Assembly (NCBI GenBank): GCA_004835665.1
Contig: RBKR01000003.1
Span: 1,116,001 to 1,180,000 of the forward strand
Direction of reading: 5' to 3'
Source: Phoma sp. XZ068
Taxonomy: Eukaryota; Ascomycota; Dothideomycetes; Pleosporales; Didymellaceae
Length of the DNA stretch: 64,000 bases
The stretch's first letter is position 1. Each line of letters starts with the position of its first letter. Of the stretch, positions 62,694 to 64,000 are shown piece by piece. Both the position numbers and the translations under genes were made by a program. Under the pieces are notes generated by a model. The model was not told the DNA's origin and did not search any database. It saw nothing but the letters and a program-made list of their open reading frames with translations.

Positions 62694-64000
62694 ATGGCAA
62701 GCTCCTTCGAGAAGAGCGTCAAGGGCGGGACGAAGATCAAGGTACCGCCGGCTCCCCTGAGCGCTGGGGGTTCTATCCGCCCTCACCTATCCGTTGCGAC
62801 ACGCTAACGCGTCCACACAGCTTGCGGCCCCAAAGTCCAAGTATGTCGAGCATATCCTCGTCGCGACACATGCAGGCGAGGCAGGTGTCGCAGAGATCTT
62901 CCGTGCCCTCACGAACCGGTTGCGCGACTCCACATGGACCATCGTCTTTAAGAGCTTGATCATCGTGCATCTTATGATACGAGAGGGCGAGCCAGAAGTC
63001 ACATTGAAGTACCTGGCGCAGAGCCCGCAGAGAAAGCTCGCTATCAATTCATTCACAGAGGGTACGTGACGCAGTCCGGGGAAGGAAGAGACCAAGACAG
63101 CATGGGCAGCGTTCTTGGCATGGCGCAGACCTCCTGTAAACTGAAGCGTCATGGTGGACCAAGGCTGAATAGCCTGCTCAGCAAACATGTGCTAACAGAA
63201 GTGTAACAGTACAGACTCAGGGTCACAACATCAGAACATACACCGAGTATCTCCTCCGTCGAGCCATTGAGTATGGCGCGACCAAAGTCGACTACGTACG
63301 TGGCGGCGAAGGACGCCTCAAGCGATTGACAGTCGAGAAAGGCCTGCTTCGAGAGGCAGAGAGCGTGCAGGAGCAGATCAGATACCTGCTGAAGTGCCAG
63401 GTACGACAGATCGTGTGCGTACGAGAACTCGGTACTGACGACGTGGCAGCCGTTCGATGATGAACCGGAGAACGAGATCACGCTGACTGCTTTCCGACTG
63501 CTTACCATGGACCTTTTGGTACTGTTCCATGTTATGAACGAGGGCACAATCAACGTTCTGGGTAAGATAACCAACCTTAGCTGGCCTATGACAATGCTGA
63601 TCAAGCAGAACACTACTTTGAAATGTCGAAACCGGATGCGACACGCGCCCTCGCTATTTACCGGACTTTTGCAAGGCAGACAGAAGCAGTAGTTCAGTAT
63701 CTCAGCTTGGCTCGCTCGCACGAGCATTCTACGCGGCTGGAGATTCCTAAGATCAAGCATGCGCCGACAAGTTTAGCAGCGTCTTTGGAGGAGTACTTGA
63801 ATGACAAAGACTTTGAAATAAACCGGCGGCAATATATTGCTGAAAAGGAGGCCAAAAAGAATGGAGGGAAGCCTACGAACGGCGCAAGCAAAGCATCAGA
63901 GCCACGACCAACGACATCAAGCCAGCCTGCTAGCCAGCCCAGTACCCAGCCACAGGTAGCACCCAAAGTCAACGCCAACGCACCGCTCATTGACTTGTTT
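62694..64000 (+). CDS. AP180/CALM-type clathrin assembly protein (ANTH domain), 3'-truncated by the window
   Basis: Exons 62694-62741, 62821-63061, 63210-63400, 63450-63561 and 63609 to the window end. AP180 proteins bind PI(4,5)P2 and clathrin at endocytic sites (yeast Yap1801/2). The ANTH domain begins MASSFEKSVKGGTKIK|LAAPKSKYV. Lipid-binding lysines lie in KGGTKIK and APKSKYVEHI, followed by ALTNRLRDSTWTIVFK and FHVMNEGTINVLEHYFEMSK across the last intron. After it comes a linker rich in Ser/Gln/Pro (ASEPRPTTSSQPASQPSTQP) ending in APLIDLF, where clathrin and EH-binding motifs are expected. Each junction restores known ANTH sequence. The stop lies beyond 64000. Confidence 0.94.

Overview
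The window comes from the nuclear genome of a filamentous ascomycete. The evidence is spliced protein genes with introns of about 45-130 nt carrying GT...CTAAC...AG signals, a HET-domain gene, a SUR7-family eisosome protein, a fungal microbial rhodopsin, AIM11, a quinate-permease-like carrier, and small secreted proteins. The gene set and rhodopsin type suggest a Dothideomycete, but that is inference. I see no rRNA, no intact tRNA, no CRISPR and no intact transposon. Most genes are housekeeping genes in a non-syntenic mix rather than a biosynthetic cluster.

Layout. 0-4.3 kb: the 3' part of peptide N-glycanase (PNG1) and a SUR7-family gene. 4.5-9.6 kb: three co-oriented, two-exon paralogous mini-genes (81, 84 and 83 aa) that I could rebuild only by splicing. 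They share an N-terminal MGxSxxTKP (myristoylation-like), a YTxxIACNG core, an RRSSS motif, a phase-1 intron at the same codon and a TATA box about 100 nt upstream. I do not recognise this family, and it is the most novel item here. 9.6-11.5 kb: non-coding, with degenerate repeats of about 150 nt. 11.5-26.7 kb: MIC60, a small hypothetical protein, a capsule-synthesis-type glycosyltransferase, a C2H2 factor, the aspartate/glutamate carrier AGC1, PDX1 and a TMEM223-like protein. Four of these seven are mitochondrial, and PDX1 and TMEM223 are divergently transcribed.

28-42 kb: the bromodomain AAA ATPase Yta7/ATAD2, a Git3-like GPCR, a DUF2264 protein and a quinate-permease-like MFS carrier. 42.7-49.2 kb: a triple-RPEL protein, a cysteine-rich secreted protein, a proton-pump-type rhodopsin and a ZIP zinc transporter. 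50-57 kb: a coiled-coil protein divergent from DNA polymerase kappa, which has an overlapping upstream ORF, and then a HET gene. 58.5-64 kb: AIM11, a Thr/Lys/Tyr-rich secreted protein, NudC, and the 5' part of an AP180/CALM clathrin adaptor running off the end.

Exon boundaries were worked out by hand from splice signals and reading-frame continuity. Family names rest on recognised motifs, with no database search.
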